Assembly: GCA_031292625.1 (NCBI GenBank)
Contig: JARLGU010000050.1
Location: 1 to 64,000 of the forward strand
Source: Capsulimonadaceae bacterium
GTDB lineage: Bacteria; Armatimonadota; Armatimonadia; Armatimonadales; Capsulimonadaceae
Direction: 5' to 3'
DNA length: 64,000 nucleotides
Shown here: positions 25,667 through 34,490 of the stretch, piece after piece
How the letters are laid out: each line of letters opens with the position of its first letter
Position numbering within the stretch: position 1 is the stretch's first letter
Program-made: the position numbers and the translations under genes
The notes under the pieces: generated by a model
The model's database searches: none
Seen by the model: only the letters and a program-made list of their open reading frames with translations
What the model was told of the DNA's origin: nothing

Positions 25667-26551
25667 ATGTTATCTATGACCATTCGCATTGAGACGCCAG
25701 ATGATTTCGACTTCACGCAATGCCTCAACGCCCACGGCTGGAAGAGCCTGCTCCCGTTCAAGTGGGACGCCGCCGCCGGAACATTGGAGCGCGTCGAAGC
25801 GTTTGCCCGGAACAACACCGTCCTACTCCGTGTTCGCGCTTTTGAAAGCGTTATCGAGGTGGAGACCGCCGAGGATATTGACGCGAACGAAATCGCTCGT
25901 CGCGTCCGCCACATGCTGCAACTCGACCTTGCCATCGACAGGTTTCACTCATATTGCGCCGCTTCGCCGGTACTCCAACACATCCCCTCCGCCCGTCAAG
26001 GTCGCATGCTGCGAAGCGCAACGCTATTTGAAGACGTAACCAAAGTTATAGCCACAACCAATACCTCGTGGTCGCAGACAAAAGGGATGGTCGCCCGCAT
26101 CGTGGACGCCTTTGGCAGCCCGTTGCCGGACGATCCCACGCGCCGCGCATTCCCGCGCCCCGATCAGATCGCCGCCGTGTCGCTCGACACGTTCTCGGAG
26201 CAGGCGCGCATGGGATACCGCAACGCCGCCGTTCACCGGATTGCAACCGATGTCGCGAGCGGCGCGCTCGATCTCGAATCGTGGCTCGATCAGGAGATCG
26301 CGTCCGCGGACCTATATAAACGATTCGTCTCGCTCCCTGGAGTCGGCCCGTACGCCGCTTCCTGCCTGATGATCTACTCAGGTCGGTATGATCGCGTCAA
26401 CATCGATAGCTGGGCGCGCATGATGGTCGGTAAGGAACTTGGCCGCCCGGTGTCTGATAAGGAGGTGCAAGCGTTCTTTGAACCCTATGGGGAGTGGAAA
26501 GCGCTCGTGTACCATTTCTACCCATGGCGAGAAGCCGAACCGGAGTATTGA
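25667..26551 (+). CDS. HhH-GPD family DNA glycosylase
   Basis: The 294-residue protein excises damaged bases. The C-terminal half has the helix-hairpin-helix LPGVGPYAASC (about 223-233) and the catalytic Asp in NIDSW (about 246-250). Tyr stands at the place of the Lys found in OGG1-type lyases, so a monofunctional enzyme of the AlkA/3-methyladenine type is more likely. The N-terminal half matches the beta-rich region of that group. An ATG three codons later is an alternative start; no clear ribosome site is seen for either. Confidence 0.75.
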   Translation: MLSMTIRIETPDDFDFTQCLNAHGWKSLLPFKWDAAAGTLERVEAFARNNTVLLRVRAFESVIEVETAEDIDANEIARRVRHMLQLDLAIDRFHSYCAASPVLQHIPSARQGRMLRSATLFEDVTKVIATTNTSWSQTKGMVARIVDAFGSPLPDDPTRRAFPRPDQIAAVSLDTFSEQARMGYRNAAVHRIATDVASGALDLESWLDQEIASADLYKRFVSLPGVGPYAASCLMIYSGRYDRVNIDSWARMMVGKELGRPVSDKEVQAFFEPYGEWKALVYHFYPWREAEPEY

Positions 26552-26610
26552 CCACCCCCTGAGGGCGATAGATCGCGAAGGTGGTATCGTCGGCAGTCCG
26601 CCCCACGGCA

Positions 26611-26644
26611 AAAGACCGCTTGCCCGAAGGCAAGCGGTCTTTTG
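26611..26644. terminator. Bidirectional terminator
   Basis: A perfect 15-bp stem (AAAAGACCGCTTGCC with its complement) closes on CGAA. It begins with AAAA and ends with TTTT, so it can end transcripts from both sides. It lies between the convergent glycosylase and beta-barrel genes. Confidence 0.92.
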
Positions 26645-26663
26645 CAAACGATCTGACTGCGTA

Positions 26664-27857
26664 TTAGATCTTGAACGAAGCGCTCAAACCGACGCGCTGA
26701 TCGATGCTCGATCCGGCGGCAAAGTCGACGTTAATCACAAAAAGGTGAAGACCAACGCCGTAGACGAATTTGCCATCGTCAAATCCAGCCCGCAGAGCAA
26801 GCGTATTGACAAGCGTCTTCTGCAGACCTAAGTGATCCGTAACCCCGGCGCCCGAGTTGCCGACATTGGACGCCGTAAGGTTGTGAGCTTCCGCGTATCC
26901 GTCAAGACCGTAATACTTCGCATGGACGCCAAAGTCCACCTCGGGATTCAGCTTGATCGTATCGCCCGATTCTACCGAAAGGCTCGGGAAGAACAAGTGG
27001 CGAACCACGACGGATGCATCGAGCGTATCGGGAAGAACGTTCATGCTTGCGCCCGCATCCAGGTCAACCGTCTGCTTGCCTTCATACGGCACGTTCGTCC
27101 GGCTAGGAGTACCGCCTTGGTCGTCAATCGAATAAGCATATCCAACATAGTCCGCTCGCAGAATTTTCGGGTAGAGGCCATACGTGATTTTGTTAACGGG
27201 AGTCGCAAAGGCAACGCCAGCGGATGTCAGACCTACTGCGCCGCCGCCGACGCTCAACTGCTTCGTCGACCCCGTCTGGTTGCGGTAGATGTTCGCAACC
27301 GCCTGCACATTGCTTTCGCCAATCAGCGCCCACCGGCCGCCAAGACTCGCGCCGATCACCGGGTCAATACGGACGCTTAAGCTACCCGGGTTCTTGTACG
27401 TTCCGATCGGGTTTACAGCGGCGCCCGCGGAACCGGCGTAATTCCAAACATCGTTAAACGCAGAGTTTGCAGCCGAAATACCACTACTGGATTTCGAGCT
27501 ATCGTTCAAGTTGCTTAACTGATTGATCAAGTTCTGAGCATTGTTAACATTGATGTTCGAGTCGGAAACAACTGCGCCAACACTGATGGATGGTTGGAGA
27601 TCGTTGTTCACCTGAGAAGGGTTGGCCGCGCCAGCTTCCGGACCTTTCAAAGATAACAAGTAGGAGCCGCCCAGCGCCTCCGCGGTCGGACTGCCTGACT
27701 GGTACGAATAATCAAAGTCCGATGCCTTTTGAGCTGGAGGCGTTGTGGCACAATAGCCATTCGCGCACGTTAGAACGAGGGCTGCGGTTGCCAAAGCCAA
27801 CCCCATGGCATCCGCATGTGGACGACCAGACCGGCCGCCGCGTAGGTCAAGTTTCAT
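26664..27857 (-). CDS. Outer-membrane beta-barrel protein, TraF/FadL-like
   Basis: The 397-residue protein has a basic N-terminus, a hydrophobic stretch (LALATAALVLTCANGY) and a likely cleavage site after ANGYCA. The mature part alternates strands (LSVRIDPVIGASLGGRWALIGE, TYGLYPKILRADYVGYAYS, VYGVGLHLFVINVDF) and ends in a terminal Phe-Lys-Ile strand, as barrels inserted by BamA do. It resembles proteins named plasmid transfer TraF type but with no conjugation genes nearby, so transport or adhesion is more likely. ATG 27857 follows GGAGG at 8 bp. Confidence 0.7.
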   Translation of the reverse strand: MKLDLRGGRSGRPHADAMGLALATAALVLTCANGYCATTPPAQKASDFDYSYQSGSPTAEALGGSYLLSLKGPEAGAANPSQVNNDLQPSISVGAVVSDSNINVNNAQNLINQLSNLNDSSKSSSGISAANSAFNDVWNYAGSAGAAVNPIGTYKNPGSLSVRIDPVIGASLGGRWALIGESNVQAVANIYRNQTGSTKQLSVGGGAVGLTSAGVAFATPVNKITYGLYPKILRADYVGYAYSIDDQGGTPSRTNVPYEGKQTVDLDAGASMNVLPDTLDASVVVRHLFFPSLSVESGDTIKLNPEVDFGVHAKYYGLDGYAEAHNLTASNVGNSGAGVTDHLGLQKTLVNTLALRAGFDDGKFVYGVGLHLFVINVDFAAGSSIDQRVGLSASFKI

Positions 27858-28282
27858 CTATCAAGTCCTCCAATGAAAAATACAGCGTCGCATTGCACCC
27901 CGGAGGCCCCGCTTGGGAAGATCAAACGAATGAAGAGGTTAAGTACAGTCTGTCCATTGTTTCGACTGCCTTATCCGTATATCGTTCGATGGAGTAGGGT
28001 CATAGCAAGTCCGCAAAACAACACTGCCAGCGATGTACAACTCACCTGAGGTCGGATTGATACTGGCCAGTTCCCTCGCCCACGGAACGCGGCGAGAGCA
28101 TTCGCAATGCCGCAACCACGACGAGAAGCCACACAGAATTGACCAATACAACGCACGTATTCGCGCAATTACTCGCTTAGTGAGCGCACAGACCCATTAT
28201 AACATGGAGGGAGGAGGTATTTTAGCAAAAATTATTGCGTGTCAGTGCCGTACGGGAACAAACAGGTGCCGGATAACAGTAC
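27858..28282. other. Intergenic region, no gene seen
   Basis: 425 bp between two leftward genes. It must hold the promoter of the beta-barrel gene and the 3' end region of nfo. I find no tRNA, no strong hairpin and no credible small gene. A GGAGGGAGGAGG purine run at 28205 stands before a short rightward frame that only overlaps the nfo end. Confidence 0.6.
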
Positions 28283-29158
28283 TCAACCGCCGGCGGCATC
28301 GTTCGCCAGAACGCGCAGATGGGCAAGATTGACCGCATGCATCTCGTCAGCATCTGGAGTTTCGATGATCAACGGCTTGCCTACGAGACGCGGGTCAGAC
28401 AAGATGTTGCAAAAAGCGGCATCACCTAACTCGCCCTGGCCAATGTGGGCATGACGGTCGACTCGGGATCCCAAACCCTTTTGAGAATCGTTGCAGTGAA
28501 TGACCTTCAGCTTGTCGAACCCGATATGACGCTCGAACTGTCCCATCGTCTCCGCATACGCTTCCGGAGTCCGTAAGTCATACCCGGCAGCAAACATGTG
28601 ACACGTATCCATGCAGATCACCAGGCGCTCCGGAGCATGGACGCCATTGAAAATCATCGGGAATTCCGCCAAATCCGCGCCAAGACACGTCCCCTGCCCC
28701 GCCGTCGTCTCAAGGGCGACACGCACTTTGTAACCGGGGAGTTCGCCGTGAAGCAAATCGAGCGATTCGACCAGCCGCGCTAATCCCGCATCGACGCCGG
28801 CGCCCAAGTGCGCCCCCATATGCGTCACCAGGTAGTCGATCCCAAGCGCCTCGGCGCGCTCCATCTCCTCCCGGAAGGCAGCGTGCGATTTTTCGCGCAC
28901 GGCACCGTCGGGAGCCGCCAGGTTGATCAAATACGAGTCGTGCGCAATCGTCGTCCCAATACCATGCTCCTCGCATGCCCGCCGGTAGAGCTCAATGACA
29001 TCAGCCTTCAGAGGAGCCGAACGCCACTGGCGAGGGCTGGCCGTAAAAACCTGCACGACTTCACAGCCGATTGCCTTGCCGGACGAAATTGCATTCTGCA
29101 GCCCACCTGCCGTAGGCATATGGGCGCCCAATAACGGTCGCAACGAGGTCCGCGCCAT
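28283..29158 (-). CDS. nfo: Endonuclease IV
   Basis: The 291-residue protein cuts the DNA backbone at abasic sites. The metal-site motifs of the family are in order: AHDSYLINLA, VTHMGAHLG, VALETTAGQG, CMDTCHMFAAGYDL, HCNDS and VDRHAHIGQG, with the final IIETP. The start is placed at ATG 29158 by comparison with the family's beginning (LLGAHMP...); ATG 29170 is also possible. It stands last in the cysM-mec-cysO group, 163 bp after cysO, so co-transcription is likely but not sure. Confidence 0.92.
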   Translation of the reverse strand: MARTSLRPLLGAHMPTAGGLQNAISSGKAIGCEVVQVFTASPRQWRSAPLKADVIELYRRACEEHGIGTTIAHDSYLINLAAPDGAVREKSHAAFREEMERAEALGIDYLVTHMGAHLGAGVDAGLARLVESLDLLHGELPGYKVRVALETTAGQGTCLGADLAEFPMIFNGVHAPERLVICMDTCHMFAAGYDLRTPEAYAETMGQFERHIGFDKLKVIHCNDSQKGLGSRVDRHAHIGQGELGDAAFCNILSDPRLVGKPLIIETPDADEMHAVNLAHLRVLANDAAGG

Positions 29159-29321
29159 AACTACCCGCATCCTATGCCAAGTCAGCCGCAATTTACGCGC
29201 GACTGCGCCGAAAAACCCTAATCGCGCATAGCGGCTGGCTCCGATCTGAGCCAATCCTCCACGCTAATTATATACGTCCCGTGCCGCTCACGAGCAGCTT
29301 CATCCAGGACCGCCGCGTCCA

Positions 29322-29600
29322 TCACTCCCCGCCAGCGATGCTCGGTACGATCGTCAACGTGTCCCCATCCTTGACCGCCGTCGATTCTCCCTGAAGATAA
29401 CGCGTATCGTCGTCGCCCAGATACACGTTTACAAACGACCGTATCTGCCCCTTTGCGTCAAATAGATGCTTCGCCAACTGCGGAGCCTGTTCGATCACCG
29501 AAGCGAGCACCTCTCCGACGCTCTCGCCACTGGCGTCCAATTGTTCCTTGTTCTCCGCAAAACGCTGCAGAGCCGTCGGTAATAGCACAGTCACACCCAT
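29322..29600 (-). CDS. cysO: Sulfur carrier protein, CysO/ThiS/MoaD family
   Basis: The 92-residue ubiquitin-like protein carries sulfur as a C-terminal thiocarboxylate used by CysM. It matches CysO at both ends: VTVLLPTALQRFA at the start and a C-terminal TIVPSIAGG, with the middle FVNVYLGDDDTRYLQG also typical. One extra residue, Glu92, follows the GlyGly, whereas actinobacterial CysO ends on GG. Removal would be needed before activation, and the JAMM protease next door could do it (inference). AAAGGAGT precedes ATG 29600. Confidence 0.9.
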   Translation of the reverse strand: MGVTVLLPTALQRFAENKEQLDASGESVGEVLASVIEQAPQLAKHLFDAKGQIRSFVNVYLGDDDTRYLQGESTAVKDGDTLTIVPSIAGGE

Positions 29601-29642
29601 CAGTTACTCCTTTATATTCCCGTAAAGCGGCAGCAACCGCTC

Positions 29643-30080
29643 TTACCCCAAAATCTGAATTCCTTCCGAATCGTAACGAGCGCCCTCGGAAGCCAGCCGC
29701 CAACTTGTCCATTCCGCGACGACCCCGTTCCTAACGGACACAATCGCGTAGCTGTATTCCGGCCACGCCGCCGCCAGATCCGTCGCCGACGGATGGGCCG
29801 GATGATCGGGATGCGAATGATAAAACCCGATCAGCCTGCGCTCGGTTCCTCGCTCGCAACGCATCAATCTCAACATGTCCGCCGGTCGAACCTCAAACCG
29901 GTCCATCCGGTCCGGCGGAGCAGCGTTTTCAAGCGCAATCACCTCTTCAACACGCCGCGCCCCCGCCTCCAAAGCACCCAGCAACGCCCCGCAGGCCTCG
30001 CGAGGATACGCCGCGACACAATGCTCAAGCATCGTCCGTTCCAATGCATCCGGGATCGAAAGCGTCAAATGACTGGCCAT
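29643..30080 (-). CDS. mec: JAMM/MPN+ metalloprotease, Mec-like
   Basis: The 145-residue protein is a zinc protease. Glu28 (in PREACGALLG) and the HSHP...D signature (His88, His90, Asp101) are all present. In actinobacteria Mec releases cysteine from the CysO-cysteine adduct, and other members trim residues after GlyGly on ThiS-like proteins. ATG 30080 overlaps the end of cysM by 16 bp, so the two are translationally linked. It lies 42 bp ahead of cysO. Confidence 0.9.
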   Translation of the reverse strand: MASHLTLSIPDALERTMLEHCVAAYPREACGALLGALEAGARRVEEVIALENAAPPDRMDRFEVRPADMLRLMRCERGTERRLIGFYHSHPDHPAHPSATDLAAAWPEYSYAIVSVRNGVVAEWTSWRLASEGARYDSEGIQILG

Positions 30081-31000
30081 GGCTCATCCGTCCAGAACCG
30101 CTCGCTCAGATATCGATCGCCGCCATCACAAAGGATCGTGACCACAACGCCTTCGTCGAGTCCCTTTGCGACATCGAGCGCCGCAACAACATTCCCGCCG
30201 CTGGATGGCCCTACGAACAGCCCCTCCTGCCGCGCAAGACGACGGCACATTGCGTACGCGTCCTCCGTAAATACCTCAACGCACTCGTCCGCAACCGTAG
30301 GATCGTAAATCCCCGGCACGATCGCGGTTTCGAGGTGCTTCATCCCCTCCAAACCGTGGATCGGCGACGCCGGTTGCATCGAGATAAGTTTAATTCCGGC
30401 GGCTTGCTGCTTAAGGTAGCGAGCCGTGCCGATAAAAGTCCCGCTCGTACCAATCCCCGCCACAAAATGCGTCACCGCACCGCCAGTCTGCTGCCAGATT
30501 TCCGGGCCCGTGCCCTCAAAATGCGCCCGCCAGTTGGCGTCGTTGTTGTACTGATCGGGATAAAAAAAACGATCCGGCTGCGCCGCCGCAAGCTCCTTCG
30601 CCATCATTTGGGAGCCATCCGTGCTTCGACGCGCATCCGTAAGAATCAATTCCGTCCCATAGGCCTGCAACGTCTTCTGCCGCTCAGGAGATGCGTTCGC
30701 CGGCAAACAGAGCGTCACCTTGTATCCTCTGCTCGCACCGATCCACGAGTACGCAATGCCCGTATTTCCGCTCGTCGCGTCGAGAATCGTCTTTCCCTTG
30801 GTCAATAACCCGGAACGCTCCCCCGCCAGAACCATGCCCAACGCCGCACGGTCCTTTACCGAACCGCCCGGATTGAGATGCTCTGCCTTGGCGAATAACC
30901 GAACCCCCTCCGGCAACTCGGCGCCAAAGGAACTCAACTCAAGAAGCGGTGTATTCCCAACCAGTCCAACCGCGGGTATCGCTTGAATCTTCATCCCCAT
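30065..31000 (-). CDS. cysM: Cysteine synthase, CysM type
   Basis: The 311-residue PLP enzyme joins O-phosphoserine or O-acetylserine with sulfur. The PLP lysine lies in NPGGSVKDR, with the substrate loop TSGNTG and the phosphate loop GIGTSGT. The nearby cysO and mec genes point to use of thiocarboxylated CysO as sulfur donor, as in Mycobacterium. ATG 31000 is used; the open frame upstream is not convincing. A divergent gene starts at 31288, so a promoter pair is expected between them. Confidence 0.9.
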   Translation of the reverse strand: MGMKIQAIPAVGLVGNTPLLELSSFGAELPEGVRLFAKAEHLNPGGSVKDRAALGMVLAGERSGLLTKGKTILDATSGNTGIAYSWIGASRGYKVTLCLPANASPERQKTLQAYGTELILTDARRSTDGSQMMAKELAAAQPDRFFYPDQYNNDANWRAHFEGTGPEIWQQTGGAVTHFVAGIGTSGTFIGTARYLKQQAAGIKLISMQPASPIHGLEGMKHLETAIVPGIYDPTVADECVEVFTEDAYAMCRRLARQEGLFVGPSSGGNVVAALDVAKGLDEGVVVTILCDGGDRYLSERFWTDEPWPVI

Positions 31001-31287
31001 AATTGTACCCACATCAAAACCCTCTTTGCACAGCGGATAAGTAGGATAGACGCTCCAGCTATGCGGCAGCGAGTCCTGAGTGCGGTCACAACTCTTGCCG
31101 CGAGGCCATCTCGGGACAATCGCGACGCCCATTTCCGCCCTGGCGCGACGCCGGTACGGACGAACCGCTATCCCGAATAACCCGCATTGCGCCCACAAAC
31201 AGAGGAGATCGCGACGCCCGCGACGAACGAACCTCCATCTGCCAGCGTGGCCGCCTTTTTGCCGGCCACATGAAGGACCTTCAATCG

Positions 31288-32379
31288 ATGACGAACAAAG
31301 CGGCATTCCTGTCCGCGCCACTACTTACTGTGTGCGTGGCGCTTTGCGCGATTGCGGCGGCCCGCGCCGATGCCCTGGACGCCCCTTGGAACGGGATGGA
31401 CCTTGGACATCCGGCGACCGCAGGCAGCGCGACTCTCTCCAACGGTACGTTCACGCTCACCGGAAGCGGGACGGGCATCGCAGGCCCATCGGACCAATTT
31501 CACTATGTATACCAGGCAACGACGGGTGACTTTGCCCTCGTCGCTCATGCGACGCTCGCCCTCAACGCGCCCGACGGCGCCGTAGCCGGCCTCATGGTGC
31601 GCGATGCGCTTGCCGCAACATCCCATTTCGTCGCCGCGCTAACCACGCCAAAGACCGGCGCTATACTGCGTTACCGCAACGAATGGGTTCCAGACACTGC
31701 GTCGGATCCTCCCTCGGCAACAAGCGCAGCGTGGCTCAAGCTGACCCGTATCGGGACGCAGGTTACCGGTTATACGGCGCAAGATTCAAACGGATCGCCG
31801 GGACCGTGGAAGAAGATAGCTTCCTCCAAGCCGATCGCCGGCGGCATGATCTACGCAGGCCTTGTTGCAAGCGGCGGCGCACCTGGCGCAACGGCAACCG
31901 CGTCATTCGATCACGTAGCCGTAACGTTCGGGGCCTTCCCGATCATCGACCCAGGTCTGTATACGCTCCGGCCTTTCGCCGCGCAGGCTGTCCTCGTCGC
32001 CCCCGACTCGCCTAAAGACGGAGGTGTCGCGAGAATCATGCCCGATGCCAAGTCGTCCGCGCAGGAATGGAGCTTCGCGAAGAGAGGTGATTTCTACGCG
32101 ATCCTCCTGGCCGCCGATACGACTCTCGCGCTTACGGTGCAGGACCCCAAACCAAGCGATGGCACTCGGGTTATCCTCCAGCAGGACAAGGGCCTCGATT
32201 CCCAGCTCTGGCAAGTGCTTCCGGCACAAAACGACTCGATAGCGCTTGCGCCAAAGTGTGCGCCGAAATCCGGATTGGATGATTTCGGCGGCAAGTTCAC
32301 GCCCGGCTCCGCCGTCGATATCTGGACGCTGTCGTTAAATGACGCCCACCTGCTTTGGATAGCCAAGCCGGTCGAATAA
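31288..32379 (+). CDS. Secreted protein, beta-sandwich plus ricin-like trefoil
   Basis: The 363-residue protein has a signal peptide (AAFLSAPLLTVCVALCAIAA) cleaved near ARA-DA. Residues about 30-200 form a concanavalin/LamG-like beta-sandwich (FHYVYQATTGDFALVAHATL). Residues about 210-355 look like a ricin-type beta-trefoil with QEW and QLWQV repeats. Such pairs bind carbohydrates. ATG 31288 follows AAGGACC at 9 bp. The next gene starts 94 bp downstream in the same direction. Confidence 0.6.
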   Translation: MTNKAAFLSAPLLTVCVALCAIAAARADALDAPWNGMDLGHPATAGSATLSNGTFTLTGSGTGIAGPSDQFHYVYQATTGDFALVAHATLALNAPDGAVAGLMVRDALAATSHFVAALTTPKTGAILRYRNEWVPDTASDPPSATSAAWLKLTRIGTQVTGYTAQDSNGSPGPWKKIASSKPIAGGMIYAGLVASGGAPGATATASFDHVAVTFGAFPIIDPGLYTLRPFAAQAVLVAPDSPKDGGVARIMPDAKSSAQEWSFAKRGDFYAILLAADTTLALTVQDPKPSDGTRVILQQDKGLDSQLWQVLPAQNDSIALAPKCAPKSGLDDFGGKFTPGSAVDIWTLSLNDAHLLWIAKPVE

Positions 32380-32472
32380 TTGGCGATCATGAAACGATTC
32401 CGCAATGAGAATAGCCGCGGGAGACGAACACGCCCGGCGGATAGGTGGAGTTTCCCTCACGTGAGGAACAAT

Positions 32473-34263
32473 ATGAACCAACAGATCCGAACAGTATTCG
32501 CGGCCCTCGCGGGCCTCGTCCTCCTTGTCAACGCGCCAAGTCCATGCATCGCGCAAACGAAATACGAACTTACGCCCGATTCGCAGGTGCAGCCGGATGT
32601 CCCGAAGGGCGAAATGCTCGCGTACGACGTCGTTAGCCCGCACAATGCTCCACAGTACCCAGGCATCAAGTACCACGTTACCGTCTACGTCCCAGCCCAA
32701 TATACGCCGGACAAGCCTGCCTGTCTGTGCGTCGGCCTCGATGGCCCCGGAAACCATCCGAGTATCGTTTTCGACAACCTGATCGCTAAGAAGCAGATCC
32801 CGGTCATCATAGGAGTCTTTCTCTCCTCCGGCACGATCGCGAGCGAGACCACTAAAAAGCCGCTGCGCTTCGACCGCTGCTACGAATGGGATAGCACGAA
32901 CGGCAATCTCGACCGGTTTCTCGAAGGGACCGTGCTCCCGGAAGTTGAAAACCACGCGACAAGGGACGGACGGCAGATCCACTTGTCGCACGATCCCAAC
33001 GACCGCATGATCTACGGCGGCAGCAGCGGCGGCGTTTGCGCATTCACCGCGGCGTGGCAGCGTCCCGACCTGTTCCGTCGCGTCTACTCATCGATCGGCA
33101 CATTCGTCGGCATGCGCGGCGCGGATTCTTACCCGACGCTCATCCGCAAAACCGAACCAAAGCCGATCCGCATTTTTCTTCAAGACGGCGAAAAAGACTC
33201 CTGGAACCCGCTATTCGATAACTGGTACACACAGAACCGCTCCATGGAAGAGTCGCTAAGCTGGGCAGGCTACGACGTCAACCACTCATGGGGTACGCTT
33301 GGGCACGAAGGATCGCACTCCGATTCCGTTTTCCCGGACGCCGTTAAATGGCTCTGGCGCGATTATCCGCAGCCGATCGAGGCCGGTTGGTCGCCGAATA
33401 GCATGCTGAATGCCGTCCTCAACAAAGGCGAAGGCTGGAGCCTCGTTTCCGGTTCCTACTCCGCTCCAACATTGTTGACTGTCAGTCCCAAAGGCGAAAT
33501 CTACTTCGCGGACTCCGCTGGGGCTATCTTTCGCCTGGAAGAAGCTGGATCCGTATCGTTGATCGCACGCACCGGATCGCCGGTCACCGCCGCACAGTTC
33601 GACAAGGATGGGCGCCTTTATATTGCGCACGCCAGCCTCAAGCGCATCGATGCCATTGAAACCAACGGCAAGATAACCCGAATCGCCGAAGGCATCGCGG
33701 CCCATGGAATGACCGTCCTCGACGACAAGACGATTTATGCCGCTGAGCCGGGTGAGCATGACGAGCTCCCAAGCAAAATCTGGCGAATTAAGGATAAAAC
33801 GAAAACACTCGTCGACACCGGATTACACGACGCGTCCGGTATCATCCTGACGCCAGAGCATGCCATGCTGTTCGCTGCGGAGAAGCACACCCAATGGGTA
33901 TACACGTACATCGTGCAGCCTGATGGAACCCTGATAGATAAACAACGCTACTACTGGCTGCACATCGCGGAAAGCGCCGACGGCGAGCCCGGCTGGTCCG
34001 ACGCGACGGACCTGGTTGACGATCGCAGCGGGTATCTATACGTTGCAACGCGAATGGGCGTCCAAATCTGTGACCGCAACGGACGCGTCGAAGGAATCTT
34101 GACCCTGCCGCAAGGCCCAGTCACTAGCCTCGCATTCGGCGGTCCCGACTCCAACATCCTGTACGTCGTAAGCGGAGGCAAGGTCTACAGGCGAACCATG
34201 GCCGCCCGTGGCGTGCCTTGCTTCGCCGACCCGATCCCGCTCGCCGTGCATGGCGGAGGCTAG
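32473..34263 (+). CDS. Secreted esterase fused to SMP-30/gluconolactonase-like propeller
   Basis: The 596-residue protein starts with a signal peptide (VFAALAGLVLLVNAPSPCIA). The first half (about 30-305) is an alpha/beta-hydrolase of the Fes/esterase-D type: nucleophile Ser in YGGSSGG, a likely Asp in QDGEKD and His in HEGSH. The second half (about 315-590) is a SMP-30-like propeller (GEIYFADSAGAIFRLE, GRLYIAHA, GYLYVATRMGVQICDRNG). A sugar-ester or lactone substrate is likely. GAGGA precedes ATG 32473. Confidence 0.75.
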   Translation: MNQQIRTVFAALAGLVLLVNAPSPCIAQTKYELTPDSQVQPDVPKGEMLAYDVVSPHNAPQYPGIKYHVTVYVPAQYTPDKPACLCVGLDGPGNHPSIVFDNLIAKKQIPVIIGVFLSSGTIASETTKKPLRFDRCYEWDSTNGNLDRFLEGTVLPEVENHATRDGRQIHLSHDPNDRMIYGGSSGGVCAFTAAWQRPDLFRRVYSSIGTFVGMRGADSYPTLIRKTEPKPIRIFLQDGEKDSWNPLFDNWYTQNRSMEESLSWAGYDVNHSWGTLGHEGSHSDSVFPDAVKWLWRDYPQPIEAGWSPNSMLNAVLNKGEGWSLVSGSYSAPTLLTVSPKGEIYFADSAGAIFRLEEAGSVSLIARTGSPVTAAQFDKDGRLYIAHASLKRIDAIETNGKITRIAEGIAAHGMTVLDDKTIYAAEPGEHDELPSKIWRIKDKTKTLVDTGLHDASGIILTPEHAMLFAAEKHTQWVYTYIVQPDGTLIDKQRYYWLHIAESADGEPGWSDATDLVDDRSGYLYVATRMGVQICDRNGRVEGILTLPQGPVTSLAFGGPDSNILYVVSGGKVYRRTMAARGVPCFADPIPLAVHGGG

Positions 34264-34490
34264 AAGTAGTTACCCCAAATTGATGCTGGACCATTTTTCA
34301 AGCGCTTCGCGTGCGGCTTGCCAACACGCTGAGTGTTAAGCCGCTTAAGAAAAATGGCCAGCCCGGCCACAGAGGGCATCTTAATCCTTATCTTCTCTTA
34401 ATAAACGAAGATCCTAACAGGTTTCGACACCATTTGCGGAACAGAAAAGGCGCCCTATCCTGCGACGGAGAGGTTTTCACCCTCACTCGC
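34264..34490. other. Convergent intergenic region with hairpins
   Basis: It lies between the rightward esterase and leftward glnE. A stem GCGGCTT/AAGCCGC (34312-34345) encloses an inner AACAC/GTGTT stem, and TGGCCAGCCCGGCCA follows. These can end transcription on both sides, though no long T run is present. No gene is seen. Confidence 0.5.

Noticed and set aside
26664-27857. Conjugation gene traF
   Set aside because: The barrel is similar only in general form; no other transfer gene is nearby, so a conjugation role is not supported.
28203-28332. A 42-residue rightward frame behind a purine-rich site
   Set aside because: The site falls within the frame rather than before a start codon, and the frame runs into the antisense of nfo.
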